64,000 nucleotides of DNA from Adiantum capillus-veneris (taxonomy: Eukaryota > Streptophyta > Polypodiopsida > Polypodiales > Pteridaceae): contig CM043947.1 in the NCBI GenBank assembly GCA_014529385.2, positions 98,306,036 through 98,370,035 on the forward strand, read 5' to 3'. Under the pieces are notes generated by a model that was given only the letters and a program-made list of their open reading frames with translations, was not told the DNA's origin and ran no database searches. Below are positions 1 to 11,593 of this stretch, in pieces. The position numbers were made by a program, and so were the translations under genes. How positions within the stretch are numbered: position 1 is the stretch's first letter; every line of letters begins with the position of its first letter.

Positions 1-151
1 TGAACAGGCTTTTATTGCTTCTCAAAGAAAGGGTGGTAACAACAATTCGGCCACTTCTTATGGTTCTGCTGCGAGTGGCAAAACTTCTGTTCCTAATGCT
101 TCTGCTGGCAACAATTCATCTGGAAATTCTAGTGATAAGGGCAAAAAGAAG

Positions 152-913
152 ATGCGTTGCCATTATTGTAAAGCTAATGATCACTTGATCAAGTTGTGTC
201 CTAACTTGAAGGCCAAAGAGGCTAAGACGAAAGAGGGTGGTTCCATTGCAAATGTTGGTTCCACTACAAATGCAGCCATTGTTGAGTCTTCTGTAAAAGG
301 AGACTGTAATGCTGATGTTGATGCAGAATGGGCTTTTAGTGCAGAGTGCACTTACAATACTGTTGTCCATGATGCATGCTTGTTAGTTGCTACAGATTCA
401 CATGTGTGGTATTTCGATAGTGGTGCTATAAAGCACATTACCTCACATCGTGAATTGTTCACCTCTCTCGAGTCTGTCCCTCATGGGAATTCAATCACTT
501 GTGCCAACAATGCCTCTTATCCGGTTCAAGGAGTTGGAAAGATTGTGTTTACTGCTGCAAATGGAAGTTCCTTCACACTTGTTGACGCACTTTATGTACC
601 TGGGATCAAGAAGAATCTCTTGTCTATATCCGCATTTGCTAGACTTGGACTTGTAGTCAAATTTGTGGATGACAAATGTACAATTCATGATCTCAGTTTT
701 GGTGATGAAATTGTTGCATTTGGCCTTTTGTGTTGTGGGTTGTATAGGCTTACTTTGTATGACAAGTGCGAACAAAATTTTACAAATGATGTTGCAGATT
801 CAAGGGCTATTTCATATGAAAAACTTTGGCATGCACGTTTTGGTCATCTGAATTTTGCCAGTTTGCTGTGTTTGCAAAAATCTGATATGGTTGCTTCTTT
901 GCCACCTCCTTAA
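152..913 (+). pseudogene. copia gag C-terminus, protease and GAG-pre-integrase domain (broken)
   Basis: The frame opens near a CCHC zinc knuckle (CHYCKANDHLIKLC, about residues 3-16), the nucleic-acid-binding end of the capsid protein. The retropepsin site follows as WYFDSGAIKHIT (about residues 86-97), close to the copia pattern W-x2-DSGA-x2-H. The C-terminal LWHARFGHLNFASL block is the GAG-pre-integrase domain that precedes integrase. The frame ends in a stop at about 911; the next bases still encode the expected copia text (CEGCI-like) in a shifted context, so the stop is damage and not a natural end. The true start lies upstream of the window. Confidence 0.88.
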
Positions 914-1014
914 GCACCTGTCAAACATGGTTGTGAAGGTTGTATTTGGGTAAGATGCAGAGTTCTAAGTTTCCAAAGGATGGTTCAGTTTAGGCCACAT
1001 GCAAGTTGTAGCTT

Positions 1015-1695
1015 GTGTATAGTGATGTTTGTGGACCCATGCAAACTCCGTCCTTGGGCAATTACCTGTACTTCATGACTTTCATTGACGATTACTCCAG
1101 GCATGCATGGGTATTTTGGCTTAAAGAGAAGTCCGAAGTTTTTATGTGCTTCAAACAATTTCTGGCTATGGCTGAAAATGTCTCGAAATATACTATGGGC
1201 ACCCTCCTTTCCGATCGAGGGGGGCAGTATATGTCCCAGGAATTTAATTCATTTCTGGCTAGTCGTGGGATAAAACACCAATGTACAATGTCTTATACAC
1301 CTCAGCAAAATGGTGCTGCTGAGAGGACAAACACGTCACTGACGAAAATGGCACGATGTATGGTCAAAAGTCCAGCTTTGCCGCATTCTTTTTGGCTTGA
1401 GGCCATTATGTGTTCCACTTATGTATTTAAAAGGTGTCCTACAAAAGCTTTGCAGTCTATTACTCCATATGAAGCATGGCAAGATAGAAAGCCTTCTATT
1501 GAGCACATGCGTGTTTTTGGCTGTTTGGCATATGCTTTGGTGCCACAAACACAGCACAGAAAATTGGATGATAAGGCTATCAAATGTATTTTTGTTGGTT
1601 ATAGTGTTGAAATCAAAGGTTACAGATTATATCATCCGCAAAAAAAGGATATTCTAGTTTCACGGGATGTAGTGTTTGTGGAAGATTCTGTTTAG
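1015..1695 (+). pseudogene. copia integrase core (fragment)
   Basis: This is an rve-type DDE integrase core of about 226 residues that would insert the cDNA into host chromosomes. The catalytic acids are visible in YSDVCGPM (first D), LLSDRGGQY (second D) and QQNGAAERTN (E). The region after about residue 150 (MRVFGCLAYALVP, then KCIFVGYS) is the conserved copia integrase C-terminal block. A stop ends the frame near 1695; a short ORF at 1796-2014 is the variable linker to RT. The HHCC zinc-binding part upstream (913-1015) is out of frame. Non-functional as a whole. Confidence 0.9.
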
Positions 1696-2091
1696 CCCTT
1701 GCTGTCATGTACTAGAGATAGTAATTTAAGCTCATAGGACATTTATGATACTTTGTTGCCTCTTTTCAGTGGTGGAAATACGAATGTAATTTCCAATGAG
1801 ACAAATGTACAGCCTATGGGGGTTTCTAAAAACAGATCAGCCTATTACTGATGCAGATGTACATGATCTACTTGAAGAGGAAAGGGCTGAAAATGAGCAG
1901 GCTAGAGGTATGCCAAAATGGCTGGTGCACACTTTGCATGACAGTAAATTAGATGCACCTTTGTCTAGTCGTACTCTTTCAGGCTCTTGCCATGCATCTT
2001 ATGCATCAGATTAGTATGCTTTGGATGTGCCTAGCTTACATGATGTTGAGGAGCCTCTGTCTTTTGATGAAGCACAGAACTCAAAAAATGG

Positions 2092-3414
2092 ATGGCTGCC
2101 ATGCAATCAGAATATGATGCACTTATAGAAAATGATAGATGTACTTTATGTGATTTGCCTCCTGGCAAAAAGGCCATTGGTATGAAGTGGGTTTACAAGT
2201 TGAAATGTAAGCCGGATGGTGAGATCGATCGCCATAAGTCTCGACTTGTTGCAAAGGGTCATGCACAGCAAAAAGGCATAGATTATGAAGAGACTTTTGC
2301 TCCCACTTGTCGTATTACTACTGTACATTTTCTATGTGCATTGGGATCTCATTTTGGTTGCGATGTACATCAATCAGACATTGTTACTGCTTTCTTGAAT
2401 GGTGACATATTTGAGGAAGTTTATGTAACGCAGCCTCGCGGTTTTGTCATAAAAGGACAAGAGGACAAAGTGTGCAGATGTAAGAAGGATTTGTATGGTT
2501 TGAAGCAATCTCCTCGTGCTTGGTATGAGAAAGCTGGCAGTCATTTGGTTAAACGAGGCTTTCGTAACAGTCCAACAAAAATCACATTGTATGTAAAGCG
2601 TGAGGCTGATGTACTTCTCATTATGGTTCTTTATGTTGATGATTTGTTGATCATTGGACCAAATGAGAGACATATTGCTGAATTTAAGGCTGATTTGAAT
2701 GCTACTTTTAAGATGAAAGATTTGGGGTTGTTGCATCATTACTTGGGTATACAGTTTAAGCAGTGTGATGGTGGCATTGCCTTGTGTCAAAATAGTTACA
2801 TAGAGACATTGCTATGTAAGTTTGGACTTGAGGATTGCAAACCTATTGCCACTCCCATGGAAACAGGTTTGAAGTTGAGTCTACATGATGCTGGCAATCC
2901 TGCTGATGTCAGTCTTTACCAAACTGTTGTTGGCTGCCTCATTTATGTATGCAACATGAGGCTAGATATTCAGTTTGCAGTCTCACAGGTCAGAAAATTT
3001 ATGCATAGCCCAGGGTCTAAGCATTGGCAGGCTGCCAAGAGGATTTTCCGCTACCTTAGTGGCACTTTACATCTTGGCTTGTTTTATCCCAAGGGGGGAT
3101 CGTTGCCGCCATACTTACATGCTTTTTTGGACTCAGATTGGGCTGGTTGTTTTGACACGCGAGTGTCCACAAGCAACCTACTGTGGCCCACTTCAAGTTG
3201 TGAGGCTGAGTACTGGGAAATATTCATAGCTACGGTTCAGTGTGTATGGCTAAGACACCTTATGGCTGATTTGGGTGTTGGACAGGACACTGCCAGCACT
3301 ATCTACACTGACAGACAGAGCGCATTGACAGTTGTGAAGAACCCAGTTTTTCATGCTCACACAAAGCACATTGAGGTGCATTACCACTATGTCAAGGAGA
3401 GGCTCTCAGCATGA
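2092..3414 (+). pseudogene. copia reverse transcriptase and RNase H, internally deleted
   Basis: This 440-residue frame is an RVT_2 reverse transcriptase. Visible motifs are MKWVYKLK, RLVAKGHAQ, the first catalytic region SDIVTAFLNGD, YGLKQSPRAWY, and the polymerase centre LYVDDLLIIG. RNase H follows with LDSDWAG, SCEAEY and a TDRQSA block. Compared with the second copia copy (55404-55805), about 60 nt are missing after FDTRVS and one base is inserted in the following CCTACTGTGGCCCAC stretch. Together these keep the frame open but remove the middle of RNase H (the SWLSKKQ region). The protein is therefore long but should lack RNase H activity. A stop at 3412 precedes the usual copia tail (HVPTQDNLVDLFTK-like text still readable). 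Confidence 0.9.
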
Positions 3415-3602
3415 GAGATCAGCTTGGCTCATGTGCCAACACAGGACAACCTTGTAGATCTTTTCACAAAGGCATTGTCTCATGAGAAGCTTGAAGCTTT
3501 CTACAAATCTTTGGGCTTACTCCCCTTTGTGGACTGATCATGTCCTCAGGGCATGGAACTTCCCTTTAGTCATGTGCCAGCTCTCGTTCACCGCATCACT
3601 CT

Positions 3603-3839
3603 AGGGGGGATTTGTTACCATATACATGTGGTAGTGATGTGTGTGAACACACTAGGACTACCGGTGCATCTTTTCCCTCTTTAGGAGGTTTTTTCCCCCG
3701 AGCATTGTATATACGCCCATCGCTCTAGGGCTATCTATCTTTCCATTGCACACTAAGTAACACACTCTCTATTGTGTGCCTTGAGCTTCCTTCGTCTTCT
3801 CCAAGCTGTGCGCATTTCTCTGCAACCCTAATTCCAACA
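3603..3839 (+). repeat. polypurine tract plus 3' LTR (3613-3839) of the copia element
   Basis: A purine run AGGGGGGATT ends at 3612, directly before TGTTACCATATACATG. The LTR ends in ATTCCAACA at 3839, so it is 227 bp with TG...CA ends. An independent copy with the same ends is at 56777-57003, which fixes both borders. A TATA-like TGTATATAC lies near 3706. The 5' partner is outside the window. Confidence 0.88.
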
Positions 3840-4118
3840 AGGTAGTGCCATCACAAAAAATATCGTTAATACAAGAATACCAGATATCAAATCAAAATGT
3901 TGGGACATAAGACCTGAGGGGAGGGCAACCAAAAGAATCCCCTCCATAGCAACTATTAGTGGTTATGAAATGGAAGAGGCTATGGTTGTAGAGCCTAGAG
4001 TGATGAGGGTGGTTGCAAAAAATTGAAGAATATGACCTTCCCAAGTGGAAAATGTGTACCAAAGAGGTACGATGGATCAAGAGATCCTCACGCACATGTT
4101 TCCATCTTTAGGCAAGTC
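3840..4118. other. no gene seen (short unassigned gap)
   Basis: About 280 bp of AT-rich sequence between the copia LTR and the terminal repeat of the next element. No long frame, tRNA or repeat could be assigned. Confidence 0.5.
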
Positions 4119-5430
4119 TTAACACTAGAATGGTAACCTAATAGGACATAAAAGTGTCCTTTCAAGGTTTTGGGAAAAAATTCCAAAACCATAGTAGATC
4201 CACTCATTTTTTAAAATCCTTTCATGAGCTTATAGTTCAATAACTACTACATATGAAAAAATTGAGAAACTTGTAATTTTTCTCATCCCTTGGTCACTAC
4301 AAGTCTCCAAAGTTGATGGACCAGTGCAGTTTGCCCAAAACAACAATTTCTTACGATTGATTGTATATAAATAAGAGTGGGGAGTTTTGTACGACATGAG
4401 ATAAAATGCCCATTAACTTCAATGGGTTGGTGACCAAAACATATGGTTGTGTTTACCTCACTAATGTTTTTTTGGGCAAAAAAATTAGGTACAAAAAAGT
4501 TGCATTTTTGCCATTCTGCGGACCTATCATCAAAGTTTCTATAGTCACGCTCAATACAGATACTATATACATGTTTTCTTAGTTCCCTTTGGGCCTTTGG
4601 ATTAAAAAGGAGCCATGCAGCATGTCAAAAGGATAATGGATCTCTTACGATTGGAACCTTCGGGGCAATGATAAAGTGCTAAATACAGCAAACATAAAAA
4701 AACTGGGTTTACTATTATGACCTCTAGGAACCCATAGAAACTACTCAATATCTAGCCAAGTTTGTACTCTATGATTAGATATGGTTACTACCTACAAAAT
4801 ACACACAATTGGCTTAAGAAACTAGCAATATTGAGAAAGTTATACTTGCTACTCTAAAATGTATCGTATTCTTCAGCAATCAAAAAACTCAACCATCAGC
4901 ATATACTATGCTATATAGCATATTAGGTCCCCCAAAACTCAAGGAAGATTAGCTTTATGCTATACATTACACTTACATAATCAAAATTGAATTTGGATAT
5001 CAAGAAAGCCACCAAAAAAATCATAAAAGTGCTAATTTTTGCCAAAAAACAGGATTATGCAATTCTTGTAAATTGGTCATAACTTTCAATTTTAACACTT
5101 AGCTCTCCCTACAAGCATCAAAACATGTTGAGAACTATGAAGGTCTAACCTCTAGCCATCTAAACCTCACAAACATGAAGTTTAGAGTGGTATAGTTGCC
5201 AAAAATTGAAAAAAAGCCAAAAACAGGACCCGTTTGTTTAGGTTCAAAAATGTTGTGCAAGAGTAAGGTTAATGGTGAGATCGATACTCCAAAAAAAATG
5301 CTAAGTTTTTTTCAGCTCATAAGGAAACTTTGTGGATATATAGCACCTAGAAATTCATTTTCATACTCTTCAAATAATTCAAGCAAAATGGTCACTTAAC
5401 AGAACACAAAAGTGTCCAAGGACATAAACG
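4119..5430 (-). mobile_element. non-autonomous TIR DNA element, copy A (one terminus lost)
   Basis: This is the reverse complement of copy B at 6379-7735 over essentially its whole length, with moderate divergence. It begins TTAACACTAGAATGGTAACC and carries the subterminal GGACATAAAAGTGTCC motif at about 4144. At its other end the subterminal motifs remain (about 5404-5428) but the final 25-30 bp including the TIR are missing. No transposase-like frame is present; the few short ORFs share no frame with copy B. Confidence 0.72.
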
Positions 5431-5600
5431 AGAGCCTGGGGCGCATCCGGCAAGGCCGAAATCGGTAGATTTTGTGCAAGCCGAATCCCATGTCCGTCCT
5501 CATGCAATGGGCAATTATCGCGTCCTCTTGTCGAGCCTGCCTTCTCCTCTCGACATAGGGGTTGCTCCCCACGACTCTGTTTTCGGCTTCCTTCACGACT

Positions 5601-5662
<62 letters not shown>

Positions 5663-6378
5663 TGCAAGACCAACAGTGTCGTCTCCTTGAGCACACCATA
5701 GCCTTGCTCTGAGAGAGAGATGAAGAGTAGCCATGCCGAGCCGTGCTCGCCCCTCCTTCTACTTCTCCTTCCCTGAGCTCTGATACCAAAGTGAGACCGC
5801 GGGGGATTGGATCATGAAACTCTCCACCCAACCGTGGTATTTATAGACTCCTAGCCTCTAAAGATCGCGCCCCTTGACCGCATGTCCGTCCTGGCCCTTG
5901 GCCCTGCCCTTGGCCTGACAAGATTAGTCAATTTTCAAGTTGTGTTTGTTTTTGTCTATGTTTTACTTTTCATTTTGGAAAAGACCTCTCTGTGTGCAAA
6001 GCAAAGTGCTTGGGTAGACTCCATAAGAAGCCACTGTATAAAGAAAAGTGCTTTGCCTATCTTTATGTGAAGCACGGCTTCTCTTATGTGCAAAAGTATT
6101 ACTGATTGACTTTAGATTAATGATAATGGCACACATCTTTAGCAATATGTGGATATAAGCTCACAATTTATGGAATGTTGCACTATGATGTATCCATGTC
6201 AGTCTAATCATGCAAGGCACTTATACTAGGGGATCACATGATTGAGACCATCATTGTCGTCAAGGGAAACTGCATGCATGGCATGCTAGTGAGGTAGATA
6301 AACTTCTACCTCAGTATTGTTAACACTTACGCTATAGCACTAGCTTCTTTGTCAAGGATGAGCTCAATTGTTGATGTT
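5431..6378 (-). mobile_element. truncated LTR retroelement: leader, primer site and 5' LTR
   Basis: The minus strand reads TGGTATCAGAGC at 5788-5777, an exact match to the usual plant initiator-Met tRNA primer-binding site. Three bases away an LTR-like end begins on the plus strand as TGAGACCGCGG (5792). A TATA box (TATAAATA on the minus strand, 5845-5838) lies about 45 bp inside, giving a very short R-U5. The downstream leader (5430-5776) contains a GA microsatellite, and its minus-strand frame is mostly Ser-Leu repeat, so I do not call it a gene. The outer LTR end is probably lost where copy B begins. Confidence 0.6.
5606..5655. repeat. (GA)n microsatellite
   Basis: Uninterrupted AG/GA dinucleotide run of about 50 bp with one GC interruption near its right end. 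It generates spurious Ser-Leu and Arg-Glu frames. Confidence 0.95.
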
Positions 6379-7735
6379 TTAACACTAGGTTGGTAATGGG
6401 ACACTTTTATGTCCTGGGACACTTTTATGTCTTGTTAAGTGACCATTTTCCTTGAATTATGTCAAGAGTTTCAAAATTGATTTTGAGGTGCTATCTGTCT
6501 AGAAAGTTGTCTCATGAGCTGAAAAAAACTCGACATTTTTTTGGAATATCAATTCCATCTTCAACCTTGTCCTTGCACAACATTTCACAACCTAAAATAT
6601 GTGAAAAAACGGGTCCTGTTTTTAGCTTTTTTCAACTTTTTCCAACTATACCACTCTAGAATTCATGTGTGTGAGGTCTATAATGCTAGAGAACTATCTT
6701 TAGTAGTCCTCAACATGTCCTGATTCTTCTGTGGAGAAATAAATGTTAAAGTTGTAAGTTATGACCAAATTACAAAAATTGTCAAATCCTGTTTTTTAGC
6801 CAATTTTAGCTCTTCTATGATTTTTTTGGTGGCTTTCATGATATCCAAATGTAGTTTTGATTTTCTATGTCGCATATTTTAACATAAAGCTAATATTCCT
6901 TGAGTTTTGGGGCACCTAATACCCTATTTTGCATAGTAGACAACGATGGTTAATTTTTTCAATTATAGAAGAAAACGAAACATTCTAGTAAATCAAGTAT
7001 AGCTTTTTCAATATTGTTAGTTTCTTGTGAAAACTACATGCATTTTGTAGGTAGTAACCATATCTAGTCATAATTAGGATCAAATTTGGCTAGATATTGA
7101 ATAGTTTCTATGGGATTCTACAAATCATAATGTTGAACCCAGTTTTTTCATGCCATGTTGTATTTATAATTAGCACTTCATCTTTGTCCCCAAGATCCCC
7201 CTTAGTAAGAGATGTATTATTCTTTTGACATGCTCCATGGCTCCTTATGAACCTAAAGGACAATAGGGAACTAAGAAAACATGCATATATTATTTTTATT
7301 GAGCGTGGCTATAGAAACTTTTATGATAGGTTTGCAGAATGGTAAAAATTCAACTTTTTTGTACCTATTTCTTTTGGCAAAACAAAAAATAGTGAGTGAG
7401 AAGCAATCATATGTTCTGATCACCAACCCATTGAAGTTAACTAGGGAATTTATCTCAAGTCGTACAAAAATCCCTAATCTTATTTTTATGCAACAAAATG
7501 TAAGAAATGATTGTTTTGATGAAAATGTACTGGTCCATCAACTTTAGAGGCTTGGTGTGACCAAAAGATGAGAATTTTTACAAGTTTCTTATTTTTTCCA
7601 TGTGTAGTAGGCCTTGAACTATAACCTCATGAAAGGATTTTACAAAATGAGTGGATCTACTATGGTTTTGGAGGTTTTTTTCAAAACCCTGAAAGGACAC
7701 TTTTATGTCCTGTTAGGTTACCAACCTAGTGTTAA
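6379..7735 (+). mobile_element. non-autonomous TIR DNA element, copy B (both termini present)
   Basis: The ends are perfect inverted repeats: TTAACACTAGGTTGGTAA at the left and its complement at 7718-7735. Just inside are copies of the near-palindrome GGACACTTTTATGTCC, two at the left (about 6398 and 6416) and one at the right (about 7693). The element is 1357 bp and encodes nothing recognisable. Two readings are possible: TTAA target duplications around CACTAGG...CCTAGTG (as in piggyBac or Sola elements), or a CACTA-type end with subterminal repeats but no direct 3-bp duplication. No transposase is present to decide. Confidence 0.75.
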
Positions 7736-7976
7736 AACATTTTGTGTTTACATTTATTCACAGGAAAAGTTCCATACATATGCACCCTGATTCAGTCACA
7801 ATCACATACAAGGTAAGTGGGTCAAGATGTTACTTATGGTACCCCTCTCTACGAGGGCATGGTACAAGTACAATGTTGTACCCTTATAGGATAAGCTAAG
7901 AGACAAACATGGTCTGAATAGGATCCTATGCAAGGGGCATATAATATATTCAAGTAAGGAGTTTTCCTCATCACAG

Positions 7977-8036
<60 letters not shown>

Positions 8037-8800
8037 TTTCACCTTCTATGCGGAAAGGTGAACCTAGGCATGATATTATGGACATATTTCTATGTCAATA
8101 CAATAATAGGACAATCTAAGGGCAAAAAAGAAGGACTAAGCACCACCTATTGCCACCTCTTTCGGAATGGCTAAATGCCATCTATTTGTAATCCATCAAT
8201 GATTGCTTTCAAGGTCAAACAAATATATTCAGTTGAGTACCCATTGATTTTAATGGACAAGAAAGTGTCTTGCCATTACTAATTTTTTGGGTGGTATTTT
8301 AGCACCCCACACTTTTTGTGTAAAGATCATGTCAAGTTTTTGAAAGTCTTAAACTCGTAAAGGATTCTCTCTACCACGATGTATAGATGGAGCCAACATT
8401 TCAGACAGCACGGCTGTTCATAGAAACCCAAGATGATAGATTTTTGGGTCAAAAGAAAATATAGTTGTGAATACGATTCCAACTTGAGTGGATCTTGTAT
8501 TTTATTGATAGCACTAAGAGTGTCTATTCCAGTACAATTTTGGGTAAGCCCCAGCTTGTGATTACTAGATCACTTATTAAAGTGTTGATGGTCAATTCTT
8601 GAAAGTTGTGCCTATGCAGGCCTTGTAATGTAGCCCTATTATGCATACACAGTCAATGCATGGAAAATATTTATGTTGTGCAAGATGTGGGTATAAGCAA
8701 TTTGCTTATTGGAATTTGCTGGCGAGGCTTCCTATTCTAAGCAATGTAATGGTCTTTGAAGCTCGTGTATCGTTGCTTGATTGAAGCGATTTGCTCTCTT
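7736..8800. other. no gene seen; contains a (CT)n run
   Basis: About 1 kb of AT-rich DNA with no supported frame. The only distinctive element is the dinucleotide run at 7979-8034. The missing 3' LTR of the minus-strand element starting at 10643 would be expected in or beyond this stretch, but I cannot find it. Confidence 0.5.
7979..8034. repeat. (CT)n microsatellite
   Basis: Pure CT dinucleotide repeat of about 56 bp; it creates an Arg-Glu shadow frame on the minus strand. Confidence 0.96.
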
Positions 8801-10620
8801 CTAATTGTACTGTAATCGTAGGAAGAATTGTAAGAATTCAAGCGGCGATGCATTGACAGCGGTTTTGTTGTTCTTCTTTGGGACCCATTTCTTTGCGATT
8901 ATTGGTTGTTTTGTTGTTGGCTCTCGTTTGGGAACCCATACTTGCCCGTGCTTCATTTGTGTTTGAAGAGACTTCTTTGGAATCCACCTTTTTGTTGTGT
9001 GAGTCAACATTGGTCTTTGCTTCAGCCCTTGTATGCTTGGTTGGTGACGGGATTCAGGCTTTGAAAGTTGATACTGTGGTTGTTTTGGAATCCAAATGAA
9101 TTCCTAACTTTTTTGTGCTTGAATCAACTTCTTTGGAGCCCAAACCTGAGTTTTGAAAGCTTGCGACTTTGTGATATTCTTACCCGTTCGTGCACGCTTT
9201 CCTTGTTTTTGTTTTGGTGTTGGATCTTGTGATTTGTCATTAGAGATCTTTGTCTTCTTGATCCATATCTGTTTTTGGCCGATCTGGCTTTTTGGTATCC
9301 AGATTTGTCAAGCTTTTTGGCTTTGACTTGTTGTCCTGTTCTTTTGACCTGTCATGGTTTTTGTTGAAGGGGTTGGTGATAGTGATGGCCTGAGTTGATG
9401 ATAGGGGATGTCGTAAGATTCATCACTGTCGCTACTATCCTCAGCAAGGTTGACTTCTTGTACTTTCCCTTGATTTTTTGGTTGGTAGTGGAAAGTTACT
9501 GTCTGTTTGCTCGTGGGTGATAGTTTCTTGGAGGAATTTTCTAGCCCATTGATTAGAGCATTGTTAGCTCGTTGCTCCCGTCGTATTCCTCCTAGCTGAG
9601 TCTTTGCATCCTTATTAGGAGCCATGTATGAGTATGCTTGTGGTGGCTGTGTCTTCACCGAGGACTTTGGAATCCACTTTTGATGCACTTTATTCGTGTA
9701 GCGATGACATTGAGTCCCGGGTTGTTGATCTTCTTGAAGCTCGAAGTGTTCTACAGAGTCATAGAACTCGTCGTCTTCTTCATCTTTTGATTCTCCACAT
9801 TTCTTTGTTTGCTTCTTATTTTGAGAGCTTGTTGATGTCTGGATCTCTTCGTTTTCCTGGATTACACTAACTGCAAAATAAGGAACGACATCATAGCCAT
9901 TTTCATCACAAAACTTTGTTGTGGGAGCATCCTCCACGGCGCACACGTCCAGAGTAGCCAAGATGTGTTCCCATCCTAAAGGCTCTAACTCTTCTTCAAG
10001 AAATGGTTCTGGGATATAGTCCATATCCTCTATAACCCGCTCTAGGATACATTCCTCACGTTTCAAGCTACCACATTGTGAAGCTCCACACATCCACAGG
10101 TCTTTAGGCTTACCTAACCAAGCTGGTAGTTCTGATCCTGCTACTGTGGCAAAATCAAACTCCTCTACTGGTGTTCTCGTCACATCCCTATAGCTATGGT
10201 CCCTCAAGTTTATCTTTGTTATGGTTTCCATATGTCTCAGGTATATATGGTCATAACCCCAATCTTGGACCATCTTAAATTGTCGCATGAATGGTCTTCC
10301 CAGAATGATGTCATAGTTGTTCTTCTTGCAAAATTCAACAACAGCAAAAGTGTGTTCATATTCAATGCCACAAGAAGTAACAAGTACTTTTTCTAGCAGT
10401 CCTATGGGCTTTTCCTTGTGTCCATCTGCAAGCTGCCGGGTCATTCGTGTGAATCTTAAGGCAGGTTTTCCCAACTTTTTCCAAACCTCTTTGGTTGCAA
10501 TGGCCACACCAGCTCCACTGTCAAGGATTGCCATGGTTTTTACACCATTGAATTCCATAGGAAGGGTTGTGTTTCCATCTTCTCCCTTGTAATACTCGCC
10601 TAACTTGTTTAATGGCACTA
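8801..10620 (-). pseudogene. retropepsin with W-[IVA]-P-K repeat tail, sole ORF of an LTR element
   Basis: One minus-strand frame runs from the primer site to about 8801, broken only by stops at 9308 and about 9105. It is open back into the LTR (10678), so the start is uncertain; an ATG at about 10558 (MEFNGVK) is plausible. The N-terminal part is a clan AA aspartic protease: ILDSGAGVA is the catalytic loop and DIILGRPFM the conserved C-terminal motif about 75 residues later. An acidic, low-complexity middle follows. The tail carries a recurring tryptophan motif: KWIPKSS, QIWIPKS, QIWIKKT, QVWAPKK, FIWIPKQ, RWIPKKS, QVWVPKR and KWVPKKN. No gag, RT or integrase is present. It may be a gag/pol-deleted derivative or a specialised non-autonomous element. 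Function of the repeats unknown. Confidence 0.65.
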
Positions 10621-10623
10621 GCC

Positions 10624-10641
10624 TCCTCGGCAACGGCGCCA
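10624..10641 (-). other. primer-binding site, tRNA-Asp type
   Basis: The minus strand reads TTGGCGCCGTTGCCGAGG immediately after the LTR end CTCCAACA. TGGCGCCGTTGCC complements the 3' end of plant tRNA-Asp, the primer used by Athila-type gypsy elements. It fixes the minus-strand orientation of the element. Confidence 0.7.
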
Positions 10642-10642
10642 A

Positions 10643-11593
10643 TGTTGGAGGCTCGCCATAGCAAAGGCAATCTCCCACAAATCTATCAATCCGGAGAGAG
10701 TGAGAATGATCCGGCTAGGGCTTGGAGGCATCACACAAAGAATGTGTGAGAGCGTCATCGAATGCAAAGATTGAGAGGATTCGAGAGCGTGCATCCTCCA
10801 ATGCAAATAGAAATCATCCCAAATCAACTAATGCTAATCGCACATCAAGCATCAATTTCAAGCAATCATCTACACACATCAAGCAACGAAGTGAAACACA
10901 CTAATCTTGGAATCTCTCAAGCACAACTCTAATTACATGCATTGATGATTAAGCACACAAGATTGCATTCAAGTCGGCCACCCCAACCATGCCAATCATG
11001 GTGTCCAAATCAGGTCACACATAATCAAATTAAGCTCAAGGCTTCCTAAACCTACACACACACAAGCACACCATTAGAGGACAACTCTAATCCCTCAATC
11101 ACGAGTACCCCCACTCCGCTTAATTGAGAGAGTTAGATGAGGACTCCACTAATCGGAGTAGCTTAGCATAAGTAAGAGTTAGATTAGAGAAGATCAACAC
11201 TTCAAAACAATGAAGAAAGTAGATAAACATGATTGACAACATAATGAAGACTAGATTAATTAAGAGAGGACTACACTAATTACATGTGATTAGCACTAGC
11301 CTTCTAAGCATGGACATTAAGCTCAAAGGCTAGGCCATCAAGACCTCCTCTAGGGAGAGAGTTCTCAAAAGGACCACTCAAGAATGACCTCTCATTAAGC
11401 ATAGGGATCTTTTATAGTTTTGGGCCTCAAACCCTTCAACTATGGGATAAAGTGAGCTCTCTAGCCTAGACTCATACAACTTTGGAACTCCTAAATGAGC
11501 CCAAGCCCTATACAATGAAAAGTAAATATTGCGCACTATGGCACATCCACAACTTGGTGCATAAATGGTGTAGCCATTAGCCGCGACTCACAC
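10643..11593 (-). repeat. 5' LTR of the retropepsin/WxPK element
   Basis: The sequence is the reverse complement of the LTR at 15433-16383 with scattered differences. It ends in CTCCAACA next to the primer site. A minus-strand TATA box (TATAAAAG, 11416-11409) matches the one at 15609-15616. The outer end is slightly altered (TGTGTGAGTCGCGGC instead of TGTTAGAAGCGGC), so the left-hand border is approximate. Confidence 0.75.

Larger units (their letters stand above)
1..3839 (+). mobile_element. Ty1/copia LTR retrotransposon, 5' truncated by window edge, decayed
   Basis: The domain order gag zinc knuckle, protease, GAG-pre-integrase, integrase, RT and RNase H is that of Ty1/copia elements. Several in-frame stops and frame changes (near 911, 1693-1740 and 2012) separate the domains, so it cannot make one polyprotein. 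It ends in a purine-rich tract and a 227-bp LTR; the 5' LTR and most of gag lie outside the window. A closely related second copy is at 39322-57003, which helps date the damage and define the LTR. Confidence 0.93.

Noticed and set aside
5396-5734. Minus-strand ORF after the primer site as a gag start
   Set aside because: It is mainly a Ser-Leu tract from the GA microsatellite and lacks any gag motif.
6379-7735. Assigning the TIR element firmly to the CACTA superfamily
   Set aside because: The end reads CACTAGG but no direct 3-bp target duplication is visible; the shared flank is the palindrome TTAA and no transposase is present.
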